A DNA stretch of 64,000 nt from Saccharothrix luteola (GCF_020859565.1 NZ_JAJHUO010000004.1:91842-155841), one strand, 5' to 3'; positions 45,577 to 53,424 are shown, counted from the first letter of the stretch. Notes: generated from the sequence alone by a model not told the origin. Translations and numbers: made by a program.

Positions 45577-46379
45577 GACCCGCTCCCGCCCACTTCACGG
45601 GCGAGCACGGCAGCGAGTCGTGAGGACAGCCCACGCGAGCACCCGGTGACCTCACGCACCCATGCCGGCGTCACTGTGGTCTCTGGTGTCCACGCTGCCC
45701 GTGCTGTCGACAGGTAGTCACCGAACGACGTCCGACCGCCCGCACGCCTGCTTCTGGTGCTCGTGCGCGGCCGAGGTTCATGAACGCTCGCCGGCGCGCG
45801 CTGGTCAGCCTCGGTGAACGCTGCCGACACCGCTTCGGTCAGCTTGTCCCGTAGGTCGGTGACCGCCTCCGCCGCGACGAACACCACCAGCGGCGGGACC
45901 GAGTGCAGCACGATCCCCGACAACGAACCGGCCGCGTAGGACGCCCACGTGTTCATGACGTAGGTGGCAGCGAGCGTGAACCACTTCGCCCGCCGCACCC
46001 ACGGCCCCGTGCGCACGCGGTACCGCGCGGTCACCTGCTCCGCCCGCAGGATCGCCAACAGCACGAGCGACACCGTGGGATCGAGCAGCCACGCGGCCAA
46101 CCACGGCAGCGACCACACCGCCGCGTCACCGGCCGCGAAGTGCTGGACGTTGGTCATGGTGAACCCGAGACCGAGCACGATCCCGGCCCAGCACAACCGG
46201 TCGACCTGCGCCCGCACCCGCTCGACCCGCAACGCGACCACATCCGGCCGCGCCTGGTGCGCCCGCAGCTCCGCCGCTTCGGCAGCCTCCCTGGCGAGCT
46301 TTGCCGCCGTGTTCTCGTCCGGCGCGGCGGGTGGCCGCCCGAAGGCGACCACCCTTCCCACACCCTTCGGTGTGCTCAC
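45573..46379 (-). CDS. DUF2637-like membrane protein (spd-type, transfer-associated)
   Basis: This 268-residue protein has a basic/helical N-terminus, about four membrane helices between residues 60 and 170 (LCWAGIVLGLGFTMTNVQHF, WLAAWLLDPTVSLVLLAILR) and a basic C-terminal domain with an HTH-like ending (VTPAWVREVTGCSRGLSSRL). It resembles the DUF2637 proteins found next to traB in actinomycete elements, which are linked to intramycelial plasmid spread. The GTG start at 46379 overlaps the upstream gene's stop by four bases. Confidence 0.75.
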   Translation of the reverse strand: MSTPKGVGRVVAFGRPPAAPDENTAAKLAREAAEAAELRAHQARPDVVALRVERVRAQVDRLCWAGIVLGLGFTMTNVQHFAAGDAAVWSLPWLAAWLLDPTVSLVLLAILRAEQVTARYRVRTGPWVRRAKWFTLAATYVMNTWASYAAGSLSGIVLHSVPPLVVFVAAEAVTDLRDKLTEAVSAAFTEADQRAPASVHEPRPRTSTRSRRAGGRTSFGDYLSTARAAWTPETTVTPAWVREVTGCSRGLSSRLAAVLAREVGGSGS

Positions 46380-46705
46380 CGTCGATCACTCCTACGACGC
46401 GGCCCATCCACCGCAGTCACCGTCAGTGCCCTGGTGAGCGTGTACGCCGAAAACAGCGCCGGCAGACCGAGCACCACCCACAGCAACGTGGAGTCCTGTC
46501 CGTGCGTGATCACCAACCACTGCACACCCACGATGACGCCGGCCGTCACGAGCACCCGACCCGTAAGCGACAGCAACCGGGCACCGGCCCGTGCAGTGTC
46601 GGCCGCAGCCTTCGCCTTGCGCGAGCCGGCCCGCCACACCATCACCAGCGCCAGCAGCACACCGACACCGGCGAGCACCTGCGTAACCGTCAGGTTGATC
46701 GTCAT
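46376..46705 (-). CDS. Small two-helix membrane protein of the transfer operon
   Basis: This 109-residue protein has hydrophobic segments around residues 5-22 (TVTQVLAGVGVLLALVMVW) and 50-90 (VLVTAGVIVGVQWLVI, LGLPALFSAYTLTRALTV) separated by a basic stretch. It is not a family I can name, but small membrane proteins in this place usually act in spread of the element (spd genes). Overlaps of four bases with both neighbours place it inside the xis-traB operon. Confidence 0.7.
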   Translation of the reverse strand: MTINLTVTQVLAGVGVLLALVMVWRAGSRKAKAAADTARAGARLLSLTGRVLVTAGVIVGVQWLVITHGQDSTLLWVVLGLPALFSAYTLTRALTVTAVDGPRRRSDRR

Positions 46706-47049
46706 GACGACGGCCCACCCAACCGGCCACGCCGCGCCAGCCACACCGGATATAGGGCACGCCGCTCCTCCTCGGACAGGCCACCCCACACACCAACCGT
46801 GTCGGCACCGGCCGTACGCAACTCCAACTCCAAGCACGCACGCCGCACCGGGCACTCAGCGCACAACCGGGCCGCAAGCTCGCGGTCGCGCAGCTCCTCC
46901 CCTTCCCACTCGGGCAACTCGTCGGTCGGCACCAGCCACAGGCACCGCCCGTCCAACGTGACGATCTCCCACAACACCTCGTCCGGCACCGCCGCGAACC
47001 GGTCGAGATCCGCCGCGATCACCTCGAAGTACTCCTCCGGGTTCACCAC
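46702..47049 (-). CDS. WhiB-family iron-sulphur regulator
   Basis: This 115-residue protein has the four-Cys WhiB cluster pattern: GRCLW, then ARLCAECPVRRACLE, and the following GVWGGLSEEERR turn that contacts RNA polymerase sigma. The family senses redox or NO through a [4Fe-4S] cluster and regulates transcription. In an integrated element it could link transfer to host physiology. GTG 47049 overlaps the xis stop by seven bases. The C-terminal basic stretch RRGRL may contact DNA. Confidence 0.9.
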   Translation of the reverse strand: MVNPEEYFEVIAADLDRFAAVPDEVLWEIVTLDGRCLWLVPTDELPEWEGEELRDRELAARLCAECPVRRACLELELRTAGADTVGVWGGLSEEERRALYPVWLARRGRLGGPSS

Positions 47050-47327
47050 GAGGCACCCCCGGTCAGCCGAGCAGCCTCACGGGCCGTCCGGCGCTCAGCA
47101 GCCATGCCGACCACGTCGACTACGCCGCCGGAGTCCACAGCCCGCCGCGCCATCTCCTCGACCGCCCGCGCCGGCACCACGTACCGGGTGCGAACACGGA
47201 TCGCGGGGAAGGCGTCTTCGCGGATCGCCCGGTACAACGTTGCCGGCGCGATGCGCATGATCCGCGCGGCCTCGCGCACTGTGTAGAAGGTGGGCGAGTC
47301 AGCGCCCTGGTCACCTGTCGTAGTCAT
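47043..47327 (-). CDS. xis: Excisionase-like HTH protein
   Basis: This 94-residue protein has a MerR/excisionase-type HTH: FYTVREAARIMRIAPATLYR, AIREDAFPAIRVRTRYVVP. It fits an element excisionase, which bends att DNA and shifts the integrase toward excision. ATG 47327 has GGAGG eight bases upstream. It is the first gene of the overlapping operon that ends with traB, so excision and transfer functions are expressed together. The operator-like motif at 47364 lies 37 bases upstream. Confidence 0.85.
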   Translation of the reverse strand: MTTTGDQGADSPTFYTVREAARIMRIAPATLYRAIREDAFPAIRVRTRYVVPARAVEEMARRAVDSGGVVDVVGMAAERRTAREAARLTGGASW

Positions 47328-47363
47328 TAGTCACGCCTCCGAAAGACTGATTTCACCGCTCGG

Positions 47364-47394
47364 AGCGCTGACATAAGCGTTGATTATCGATCAA
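47364..47394. promoter_or_regulatory. Operator region upstream of xis
   Basis: AGCGCTGACA (47364-47373), which is TGTCAGCGCT on the other strand, is the element's recurring motif. TTGAT and ATCAA arms with a 5-base centre follow at 47380-47394. It lies in the 151-base gap between the divergent xis and XRE genes and can control both. Confidence 0.6.
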
Positions 47395-47478
47395 TCACCG
47401 CTGATCTCAGCCACAGCTCCGAAATCCGTCTGAACCGCGCGCTAACGTCGGCGCTGAGGGCGGAGCACGGAGGCGTAC

Positions 47479-47853
47479 GTGAAAGAGGATTGGTCGGCAG
47501 TCGCGGAGGCAGTCAACGCCCGCGCGACCGAGCTGGCGTTGAAGCAGCGGGAACTTGCCGAGAAGTCGGGGGTCTCGCTCGCGATCGTTCGAGAGATCCA
47601 GCAAGGCCGAATCCAACGCCGACGCAACCCGCGCACCCTCGAAGCGCTGTCGATCGCGCTCGACTGGCACCCACAGCACCTGACAGCGGTTCTCAACGGC
47701 CAGAACCCACCGGAAGCAGACGCGACCGCGGCACCGGTCGACAACCCGGTGATCCCGCTGCTGAACACCATCATCCGCGAGATTCGCGGACTGCGCGCCC
47801 AACTCGGGACGCTCACCAACCGGCTTGACGACGAGTCGCGAAGAAAGGACTGA
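47479..47853 (+). CDS. XRE-family DNA-binding protein
   Basis: This 124-residue protein has a Cro/C1-type HTH at residues 15-65 (LALKQRELAEKSGVSLAIVR, EIQQGRIQRRRNPRTLEALS) and a C-terminal segment, NPVIPLLNTIIREIRGLRAQ, that probably forms a dimerisation coiled coil. It is divergent from the xis operon and may repress it. GTG 47479 follows a GGAGG site. Confidence 0.85.
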   Translation: MKEDWSAVAEAVNARATELALKQRELAEKSGVSLAIVREIQQGRIQRRRNPRTLEALSIALDWHPQHLTAVLNGQNPPEADATAAPVDNPVIPLLNTIIREIRGLRAQLGTLTNRLDDESRRKD

Positions 47854-47865
47854 TTCGCGGTAGTC

Positions 47866-47913
47866 GTTCGGCGGTTCCTGCGTCGCTGTCATGGCAACAG
47901 CAGACCGCCGAAC
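47866..47913. terminator. Perfect 10-bp inverted repeat downstream of the XRE gene
   Basis: GTTCGGCGGT and its complement are separated by 28 bases, which contain an inner GCTGT/ACAGC dyad. It lies 13 bases after the XRE stop and is probably its terminator, though the long loop also allows a structured RNA. Confidence 0.5.
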
Positions 47914-47929
47914 AGGGGGTAGAGATAAT

Positions 47930-47961
47930 TGTCAGCGGCTAACGCCCCACCTGTTAGGTGG
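47930..47961. promoter_or_regulatory. Operator motif and dyad upstream of regulator 2
   Basis: TGTCAGCGGCT (47930-47940) repeats the element motif. The dyad CCACCT/AGGTGG with a 3-base centre follows at 47947-47961. Both precede the GTG start of regulator 2 at 48004. Confidence 0.55.
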
Positions 47962-48003
47962 AGTTAAATCCGCAGGTCACGGCCTCAGGGGACGGGGGAG
48001 AAC

Positions 48004-49176
48004 GTGGCAGGACAGGGACGTGGTCACCCGCCGCTCACGCGGCTACAGGGCATCCGCAGGGAGTCCGGACGCACCCAAGCACAGGTCGTACGCTACTTCC
48101 TCACCAGAGGACAGGCCCTAGGGATCTCCGTAGCCAGTGAGTCGGCATTGTCAGTCATGCTGTCTCGCTGGGAAAACGGCCGTGTAGAAGTCACCGATCC
48201 TGGCTATCAACGCCTCTTCCGCGAGTTCTATGGCCGAAGCAACGAAGAATTAGGCTTCCCGCCAGAGCACGTCAACGAACCGGCTGAAGAACTCCGCGAC
48301 CGGTTGTTCATCGCACGCAACATCGACCGCGAAACCGTGGACCTGTTCCAACGCCAAGTCAACGACCTGCGCACCTCGGATGCACGCTTCGGTGCCGTCG
48401 TCGTCCTCGACCAGTTGAACAACCTCGTCCGCCAAATGGAAAACGTCAAGACGTTCAGCGTGAGCACCCAACTCCGCGAACGTCTGGCAGCCATCCTCAC
48501 CGACGCCCGCACCCTCGCCGGTTGGACCGCCCTCGACCGAGGTTCCCAACTCCAGGCGTGGCAGTACCACGAAGACGCCAAGGTCTCCGCCCGCGAAGCC
48601 GACTCGCCGCTCCTCCTGGCGCATGCCACAGCACAGCAAGCCGTGATCCTCCTGGACATCGGCGAACCGGCCGCCGCAGTCGAACTGCTGGAGTACGCGC
48701 GCCACGTAGCCGACAACCGTGCCCCGTCCCTCCTCCGAAGCTGGCTCGCCGCAGCACATGGAGAAGGACTCGCAGCGGCCGGACGCCACGACGAGTCCCT
48801 ACGCGCCTTCGATGAGGCACAAGCACTTCTGCCCACGAACCCGATCGACCCCGAGCTGCCACACCTCATGCTCAACGACGGACACCTAGCCAGATGGCGC
48901 GGCAGCGCACTCGTGCGACTCGCCGACCACAACGCCGTCACTAACCTTGAAGCGGCAGTGCGGGAACTGGAGACGTCCCCACACTCCGCCATCCGCGCCC
49001 AACTCCACATGTACGCCGACCTAGCCTTCGCCTACGCCACCGCAGGCGACAGCAAGGGAGCACTGAACTACGCGGCCAAAGCTCGCCAACTAGCCTCCCG
49101 CATTGGCTCCGACCGCCAACGCCAGCGCCTAGCCAAGCTGCAACTACCCGAGATCGGCGGACCCGGCGTTGCGTGA
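48004..49176 (+). CDS. XRE-TPR type element regulator 2
   Basis: This 390-residue protein has an N-terminal XRE-like HTH (LQGIRRESGRTQAQVVRYFL, ALSVMLSRWENGRVEVTD) and a TPR-like C-terminal domain (LTDARTLAGWTALDRGSQLQ, TAQQAVILLDIGEPAAAVEL, LNDGHLARWRGSALVRLA). It is paralogous to regulator 1 at 40766-41920 along the whole helical domain. The type is common in actinomycete elements next to a NUDIX gene. The GTG start at 48004 has GGGGGAG upstream. Its end overlaps the convergent NUDIX gene by 33 bases. Confidence 0.87.
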   Translation: MAGQGRGHPPLTRLQGIRRESGRTQAQVVRYFLTRGQALGISVASESALSVMLSRWENGRVEVTDPGYQRLFREFYGRSNEELGFPPEHVNEPAEELRDRLFIARNIDRETVDLFQRQVNDLRTSDARFGAVVVLDQLNNLVRQMENVKTFSVSTQLRERLAAILTDARTLAGWTALDRGSQLQAWQYHEDAKVSAREADSPLLLAHATAQQAVILLDIGEPAAAVELLEYARHVADNRAPSLLRSWLAAAHGEGLAAAGRHDESLRAFDEAQALLPTNPIDPELPHLMLNDGHLARWRGSALVRLADHNAVTNLEAAVRELETSPHSAIRAQLHMYADLAFAYATAGDSKGALNYAAKARQLASRIGSDRQRQRLAKLQLPEIGGPGVA

Positions 49177-49716
49177 AGCCAAGTAGAACAACAGCGGCAC
49201 AATCGCCCCCGACCCAAGCACCTCACCGCGCTTGATCAGCTCCAACATCCGATCAATCGGAATCCACTCGATCCGCGCCGCTTCCTCGCCATCAGTCGGC
49301 TCGCCCACCTTCTCGGACTTCCGCCAGATGTACGCGTTCACCGGAGCATCGACCATGCCAGGCAAGGGCTGAAACGTAGCGATGTGCTCCGGCTCACCAA
49401 TCGGCCGCCAACCAGTCTCCTCCACAGCTTCTCGGGCAGCTGTGACTACTGGATCTTCACCTTTTTCTACCAGGCCACCGATGAGTTCGTATCCCCATTG
49501 ATCTACAGCGAATCGGTAGCGCCACAACGTGAGCACCTCGTCACGCTCGTTCAACAGTAGCGCCACAGCCACATGATGCAACCTTACAACATGGTGCTCG
49601 AATCGACTGCCATCCGGCGGCTCGACATCTACGAGGTTGAGCCGTATCCAGTGGTTGTCGTACACGGTTCGTTCACCATGAGTTTTCCATCGAAGGCCGT
49701 CCGAAGGCTCAGTCAT
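49144..49716 (-). CDS. NUDIX hydrolase of the element
   Basis: This 190-residue protein has a complete Nudix box (GLVEKGEDPVVTAAREAVEE followed by TGW) with the metal-binding Glu residues present. It hydrolyses a nucleoside diphosphate derivative, the exact one being unknown; the flanking QWGYELIGG and PGMVDAPVNAYI blocks resemble ADP-ribose pyrophosphatases. NUDIX genes (nud) are frequent companions of the regulator in actinomycete integrative elements. ATG 49716 (MTEPSDGLRW). Confidence 0.9.
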   Translation of the reverse strand: MTEPSDGLRWKTHGERTVYDNHWIRLNLVDVEPPDGSRFEHHVVRLHHVAVALLLNERDEVLTLWRYRFAVDQWGYELIGGLVEKGEDPVVTAAREAVEETGWRPIGEPEHIATFQPLPGMVDAPVNAYIWRKSEKVGEPTDGEEAARIEWIPIDRMLELIKRGEVLGSGAIVPLLFYLASRNAGSADLG

Positions 49717-49771
49717 CAGACGATCGTATCCCAAGCAGCAACTCGACAAAAGATCACGTCAGAGCTCGGCA

Positions 49772-51121
49772 TCACTCGCCCGCTGGCTCCTTAGGTAGCT
49801 GGTCCATCAAGAATGTCAAAATCCCAACGTAGAGGCTGCCACCCATCTGCGCGACGCGCACGAAAGCCTCATCTAGCGTGACTTCATAATCACGCGACAT
49901 ACGTTGCTCAAGCGACTTAGTCGCGTCGTTTATGTCATTTGCCATGGACTGGAAGTCCAATTCCTGCTTGGTAAGTTTGTGATTCAACACTACATACGCC
50001 ACCAGCGTTGCAAGGATCGTTGGACCAAGAAGACCGAGAGCGATTTTAACGATCAGAGCAAGATCCGAGACGGGCTTCAAGCCATCCACACTATTGATTG
50101 CGAGCGCATTCATAGTATAGTGCAATACTTCAACAATGGAAGGGAACTGGTCGAATTGGAATGATCCATCGAATGCCCGCACAATTCCATAATTCACGAA
50201 GGTTGCACCGAACAACACCTGGAACAGAAGTCCAACGTACGAAAGAATAGCGAAGAAGTTGGGTAGCCCCGTCTTCCGATACGTACTGAGCTGGTGAACC
50301 CAGAAGCTTGTGGCTTTCGTCACCAAGAGTCCGATTGACAAGCGGTCTCGGATTAGTTCGAGTTGGGCCTTGTTGAATTTTTGGATCGAAGGGTCCCGAA
50401 GTTCCGGCTGAAGCCCAACAAATGAGTGCAAACCCCGGACGCCTTTCACCACCTCCGACCGATGCATTTCGACGAACCTGTTCTTTTGGAACGAAGACCG
50501 CACGATTCGATAGATCAAGACGACCGTGACGAATGCGACCGCAGCAGTTGCAGCGATAGTGACAGAGCGAATTCCGGACACGACCACTAGCGTCACCGAG
50601 ATCAGTCCGATGGTGTACAGAGTGAAATAAAATTTGAACGAATGCACCGTTGCAACAGCAGCATTCAAGGCCGCAACTGTAACTATCCAGCTCTTGCGCT
50701 TGTAGATTGCTTTAGGAATCTTCCATACAAGTACTACCGCAGGAAAGCCAATGACATAGAGCGCCCATAGGTAAGCCGACCGTCTACGCAAGGAAAACAG
50801 AACCAGAGAAGCCACGACCAGATAAAATAGGATCTGGTAGTCAAGCAAGCCGAGTAGGTCTGGATCGATAGCCTCAATCACCAGCCTGTTTACGTCAACA
50901 ACGAATAGCCGGACCAAGACATAGGACCAGAAGAGGATCGCGGCAATATCTGCCAGAATAAACCATCGACGAACTCGCCGCTTCTCCGCCTCGGCCCTTT
51001 CTTTTCTCTGCCTTTTCGTCTCATGCTTGACGTTATTTTCGTCAACGAGCACACGAAGGTCGACCTTATCCCAGATCGTCGGCTTCCGGGGCGGTCTGCG
51101 CCTACGGCGAGAGTTGGGCAT
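49772..51121 (-). CDS. AT-richer multi-pass membrane protein with channel-like C-terminus (cargo)
   Basis: This 449-residue protein has a basic N-terminus (MPNSRRRRRPPRKPT, KRQRKERAEAEKRRVRRW), about six hydrophobic segments at 65-230, and a cytoplasmic part around RSSFQKNRFVEMHRSEVVKG. At 310-400 there are two membrane segments that bracket FPSIVEVLHYTMNALAINSV and DGLKPVSDL, an arrangement like the pore loop of two-helix ion channels but without the TVGYG filter. A helical tail follows. Base composition and codon use are visibly more AT-rich than all neighbours, so it was probably acquired separately. ATG 51121 follows GAGG. It is the last gene before attR, a typical cargo place. A defence or exclusion role is possible but unproven. 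Confidence 0.7.
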   Translation of the reverse strand: MPNSRRRRRPPRKPTIWDKVDLRVLVDENNVKHETKRQRKERAEAEKRRVRRWFILADIAAILFWSYVLVRLFVVDVNRLVIEAIDPDLLGLLDYQILFYLVVASLVLFSLRRRSAYLWALYVIGFPAVVLVWKIPKAIYKRKSWIVTVAALNAAVATVHSFKFYFTLYTIGLISVTLVVVSGIRSVTIAATAAVAFVTVVLIYRIVRSSFQKNRFVEMHRSEVVKGVRGLHSFVGLQPELRDPSIQKFNKAQLELIRDRLSIGLLVTKATSFWVHQLSTYRKTGLPNFFAILSYVGLLFQVLFGATFVNYGIVRAFDGSFQFDQFPSIVEVLHYTMNALAINSVDGLKPVSDLALIVKIALGLLGPTILATLVAYVVLNHKLTKQELDFQSMANDINDATKSLEQRMSRDYEVTLDEAFVRVAQMGGSLYVGILTFLMDQLPKEPAGE

Positions 51122-51603
51122 CGTTACCTCGCTCAGGTCCTGTTGGTCGAGCAGCCTAACTCGCCCTACCGACAGTTCTCCGCCACATGTAAGCCAGACA
51201 CGTAGGGTTACCAACTCGCCACAGATTGGATAGAAGACGCCGGGTGCCGATCGACAGCACTAACCAACTCCTCGAGACAAGCAGACGAAGATCCACGAGC
51301 TACAACTGTGAGTCAATCTATGAGAGTCCCTCGGTAATCCTTAGGCTCGTGAATCACTCACGGCTACGACTGGCAGACCTCGTACCGGACACTGCTCAGC
51401 CCTGATGCCGACGCGCTTCGGGCCACGACTCCATAGCTGTGTGCGCCCAGCAATCCGATCTTCAACCTTGGTCTCGGGCGAGCCAGGGTCATGGAGCCTG
51501 ACGTGGAGCCAATCACAGGGCACCCAAGCTAACTCGGGCACCAGGGAGACACCACTCCACATAGAAAGTGCTGGTAGACATACTTGAGATTGACATCACA
51601 GGC
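51122..51603. other. Non-coding right end of the element
   Basis: This 482-base stretch has no gene I can support. It must hold the promoter of the membrane protein gene. It contains a CGTGA/TCACG dyad at 51348-51362 and the TGGAGCC repeats described separately. Confidence 0.6.
51491..51510. promoter_or_regulatory. Candidate right integrase arm sites
   Basis: ATGGAGCC at 51491-51498 and GTGGAGCC at 51503-51510 have the same 12-base period and orientation as the pair inside the left end. They lie 94 bases inside attR. Confidence 0.6.
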
Positions 51604-51647
51604 ACTTCTAATCCCGAGGTCGCAGGTTCGAATCCTGCCGGGGGCGC
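51604..51647 (+). repeat. attR: 44-bp direct repeat (right end of the element)
   Basis: This is a perfect copy of 39026-39069, the 3' part of tRNA-Arg. The preceding tRNA half is absent, so it is not a tRNA gene. The chromosome resumes after 51647. Confidence 0.95.
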
Positions 51648-51872
51648 AGCAGTGCAGGTGAGGACGTTGGGGCCGGTCTCCGGTCAAGATCGGCCCACGT
51701 CAAATCCACGTGATCAACTTCTCCGGCCGGAGGCCTTCCAGGGCGTCGGCCGCCGCTCGGCACACGAGTCGGCCCGAACGACGTCGAACGGGTCCGCGTG
51801 GTGGCGGTGGCCAGCGTTCTCGACGCGAGGCATACCGCGCGGTCGGTCTGATCACGACCGGTGGACGCCGTG

Positions 51873-51902
51873 AAGGGCCGAGGGGCGTGCCCTCGGACCC
51901 TT
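51873..51902 (-). terminator. Terminator of the methyltransferase gene
   Basis: AAGGG-CCGAGGG arms with one mismatch form a hairpin 19 bases after the stop at 51921. The bases from 51648 to 51872 contain no gene I can see. Confidence 0.65.
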
Positions 51903-51920
51903 TGTCGTCGGCTCGTCCGG

Positions 51921-52721
51921 TTAGGACAGTCGGGCCACCCCGCCGTACATCCGGCGGACGGATTCGCCCTGCTCGACGCCGGGCTGCCAGCGGCCGACGG
52001 GGACCAGGCCCGGTGCGGTGAGCGTGAAGCCGTCGAACAGCTTCTCGATCTCGGGGAGGTCGCGGAACACCATCGGGGCCGTGGCGTTCTTGTAGCTGTC
52101 CTCCATCTTGGCCCGCTCCTCGGCGGGCGAGTCGTGAGTGCTCAGGTGCGACAGCGCGAGGTAGGAGCCCGGGGCCATCCGGTCGCGGAAGGCCGCCACC
52201 AGCTCACCCGGCCGCTCGCTGTCCTTCACGAAGTGGAAGACGGCGATCAGCAGGACCGCGACCGGCTTCGAGAAGTCGATGACCTCGGCGGTCTCCGGGT
52301 GGTCCAGGATCGCCTGCGGGTCGCGCAGGTCCGCGGTGATGATCCTGGTGAGCTCGCGGTCCTCCGCGGAGAGCAGGGTCTGCCCGTGGGCGGCGACGAT
52401 CGGGTCGTTGTCCACGTAGACCACCCGCGCGTCGGGCACCGCGCGGCGGGCGACCTGGTGGGTGTTCTCCTGGCTCGGCAGGCCCGCGCCGACGTCGATG
52501 AACTGGGTGATGCCGCAGTCCTCGGCGAGGTGGCGCACCACGCGGCCGAGGAAGTTGCGGTTCTCCCACACCACGTCGCGGGTGAGGCGCTCCCCCACCT
52601 TGGCGATCACCTGCTCCGCGGCGGCACGGTCGATCTCGAAGTTGTTGTCGCCGTGCAGGAAGTAGTCGTACATGCGCGCCGGTGACGGCCGGTCGAGGGA
52701 GAGGTGGTCGTCGGTGGGCAT
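51921..52721 (-). CDS. S-adenosyl methyltransferase family protein (DUF574 type)
   Basis: This 266-residue protein matches the actinobacterial S-adenosyl methyltransferase family: PSPARMYDYFLHGDNNFEID at the start, FLGRVVRHLAEDCGITQFID then VGAGLPSQENTHQVA as the SAM-binding region, and VVYVDNDPIVAAHG. The family is abundant in filamentous actinomycetes and rarely characterised. It follows the SgcJ-like gene by 25 bases on the same strand, so the two form an operon. ATG 52721 has GAGGAG upstream. The substrate is unknown. Confidence 0.9.
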   Translation of the reverse strand: MPTDDHLSLDRPSPARMYDYFLHGDNNFEIDRAAAEQVIAKVGERLTRDVVWENRNFLGRVVRHLAEDCGITQFIDVGAGLPSQENTHQVARRAVPDARVVYVDNDPIVAAHGQTLLSAEDRELTRIITADLRDPQAILDHPETAEVIDFSKPVAVLLIAVFHFVKDSERPGELVAAFRDRMAPGSYLALSHLSTHDSPAEERAKMEDSYKNATAPMVFRDLPEIEKLFDGFTLTAPGLVPVGRWQPGVEQGESVRRMYGGVARLS

Positions 52722-52746
52722 CGGAACTCCTCGCAGCTAGCGTTCG

Positions 52747-53229
52747 TCAGCCCTTGACCGGGCTGCTCTGGTGTGAGACGAGCCGCAACCTGCCCGGCGC
52801 CTCCCGGAGGATCACCCAGGTGGACCGGAGTTCGTGCTCCGGCGCGATGTCGGTGGCGCCCGCGAGCACCACCCCGCCGCCGGTGGTCAGCAGGGCGACG
52901 TCGTCGGCGATGAACTGCAGCGACAGCGCCCAGCCGCGCACGCGAGAACCCTTGAACACGCCGGCGAAGGCGGCCGTCAGGTACTCGCGGATCGCCTCAC
53001 GGCCGTTGAGCTGGTCGTCGCCGATCAGCTCGCTGCCGTTCTCGGTGAAGATGTCGGCGAACGCGTCGGCGTCGTTGGCGGCCCACGCCGCCTGGATCCG
53101 CAGCGGCACGGTCAGGACGGCCTTCTCCGCCGGGCTGGTGAAGGCGCCGTAGTAGTCGGGGTCGTCGGCCACGCCCGCTTCGGCGAGGATCTCGGCCGCG
53201 TCACCCCAGGAAGCCGCACTCGTGGTCAT
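52747..53229 (-). CDS. SgcJ/EcaC-type (SnoaL-like, NTF2 fold) protein
   Basis: This 160-residue protein has VPLRIQAAWAANDADAFADI then FTENGSELIGDDQLNGREAI and a VALLTTGGGVVLAG strand pattern, typical of the SgcJ/EcaC NTF2-like group found in biosynthetic loci. It may act as a small isomerase, cyclase or binding protein. The ATG at 53229 is divergent from the GMC oxidoreductase at 53425 with a 195-base shared promoter region, in which I saw no clear operator. Confidence 0.85.
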   Translation of the reverse strand: MTTSAASWGDAAEILAEAGVADDPDYYGAFTSPAEKAVLTVPLRIQAAWAANDADAFADIFTENGSELIGDDQLNGREAIREYLTAAFAGVFKGSRVRGWALSLQFIADDVALLTTGGGVVLAGATDIAPEHELRSTWVILREAPGRLRLVSHQSSPVKG

Positions 53230-53424
53230 CCGGTCACCGCCGCGTGGTCGTGCCCGCGCCACGCGGGCTGTTCCGTTAGCCGGCCCCATCGTGATGCGCG
53301 TGGCCACCCGACCGCATCTCCGGACTTGCGACGATTTCGGACGTTCTGCCCGAAAGTCGGCAAGCGGGGAGACGTCACGTTCCACCCCCCGCTCCATCCT
53401 GAAAGCTCACCCAAGGAGGAGCGG

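Larger units (their letters stand above)
39026..51647. mobile_element. Integrated element of about 12.6 kb in tRNA-Arg (AICE-like)
   Basis: The element is bounded by perfect 44-bp direct repeats of the tRNA-Arg 3' part. In order it holds: integrase-GntR fusion; TPR regulator; three small plus-strand genes including a prim-pol-like one; a GC-rich repeat region; a minus-strand operon traB, DUF2637-like, small membrane protein, whiB, xis; an XRE protein; a second TPR regulator; a NUDIX hydrolase; and an AT-richer membrane protein. A single FtsK/TraB translocase plus spd-like protein indicates transfer of double-stranded DNA between hyphae, as in actinomycete integrative and conjugative elements. 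No RepSA-type initiator was seen. All genes expected for integration, excision and transfer look intact. Confidence 0.92.

Noticed and set aside
51341..51562. Minus-strand open frame of 73 codons near attR
   Set aside because: It has no ribosome site or family similarity and it overlaps the putative integrase arm repeats.
51604..51647. Second tRNA-Arg gene at the right end
   Set aside because: Only the 3' 44 bases are present; the acceptor 5' strand and D-arm are missing, so it is attR.
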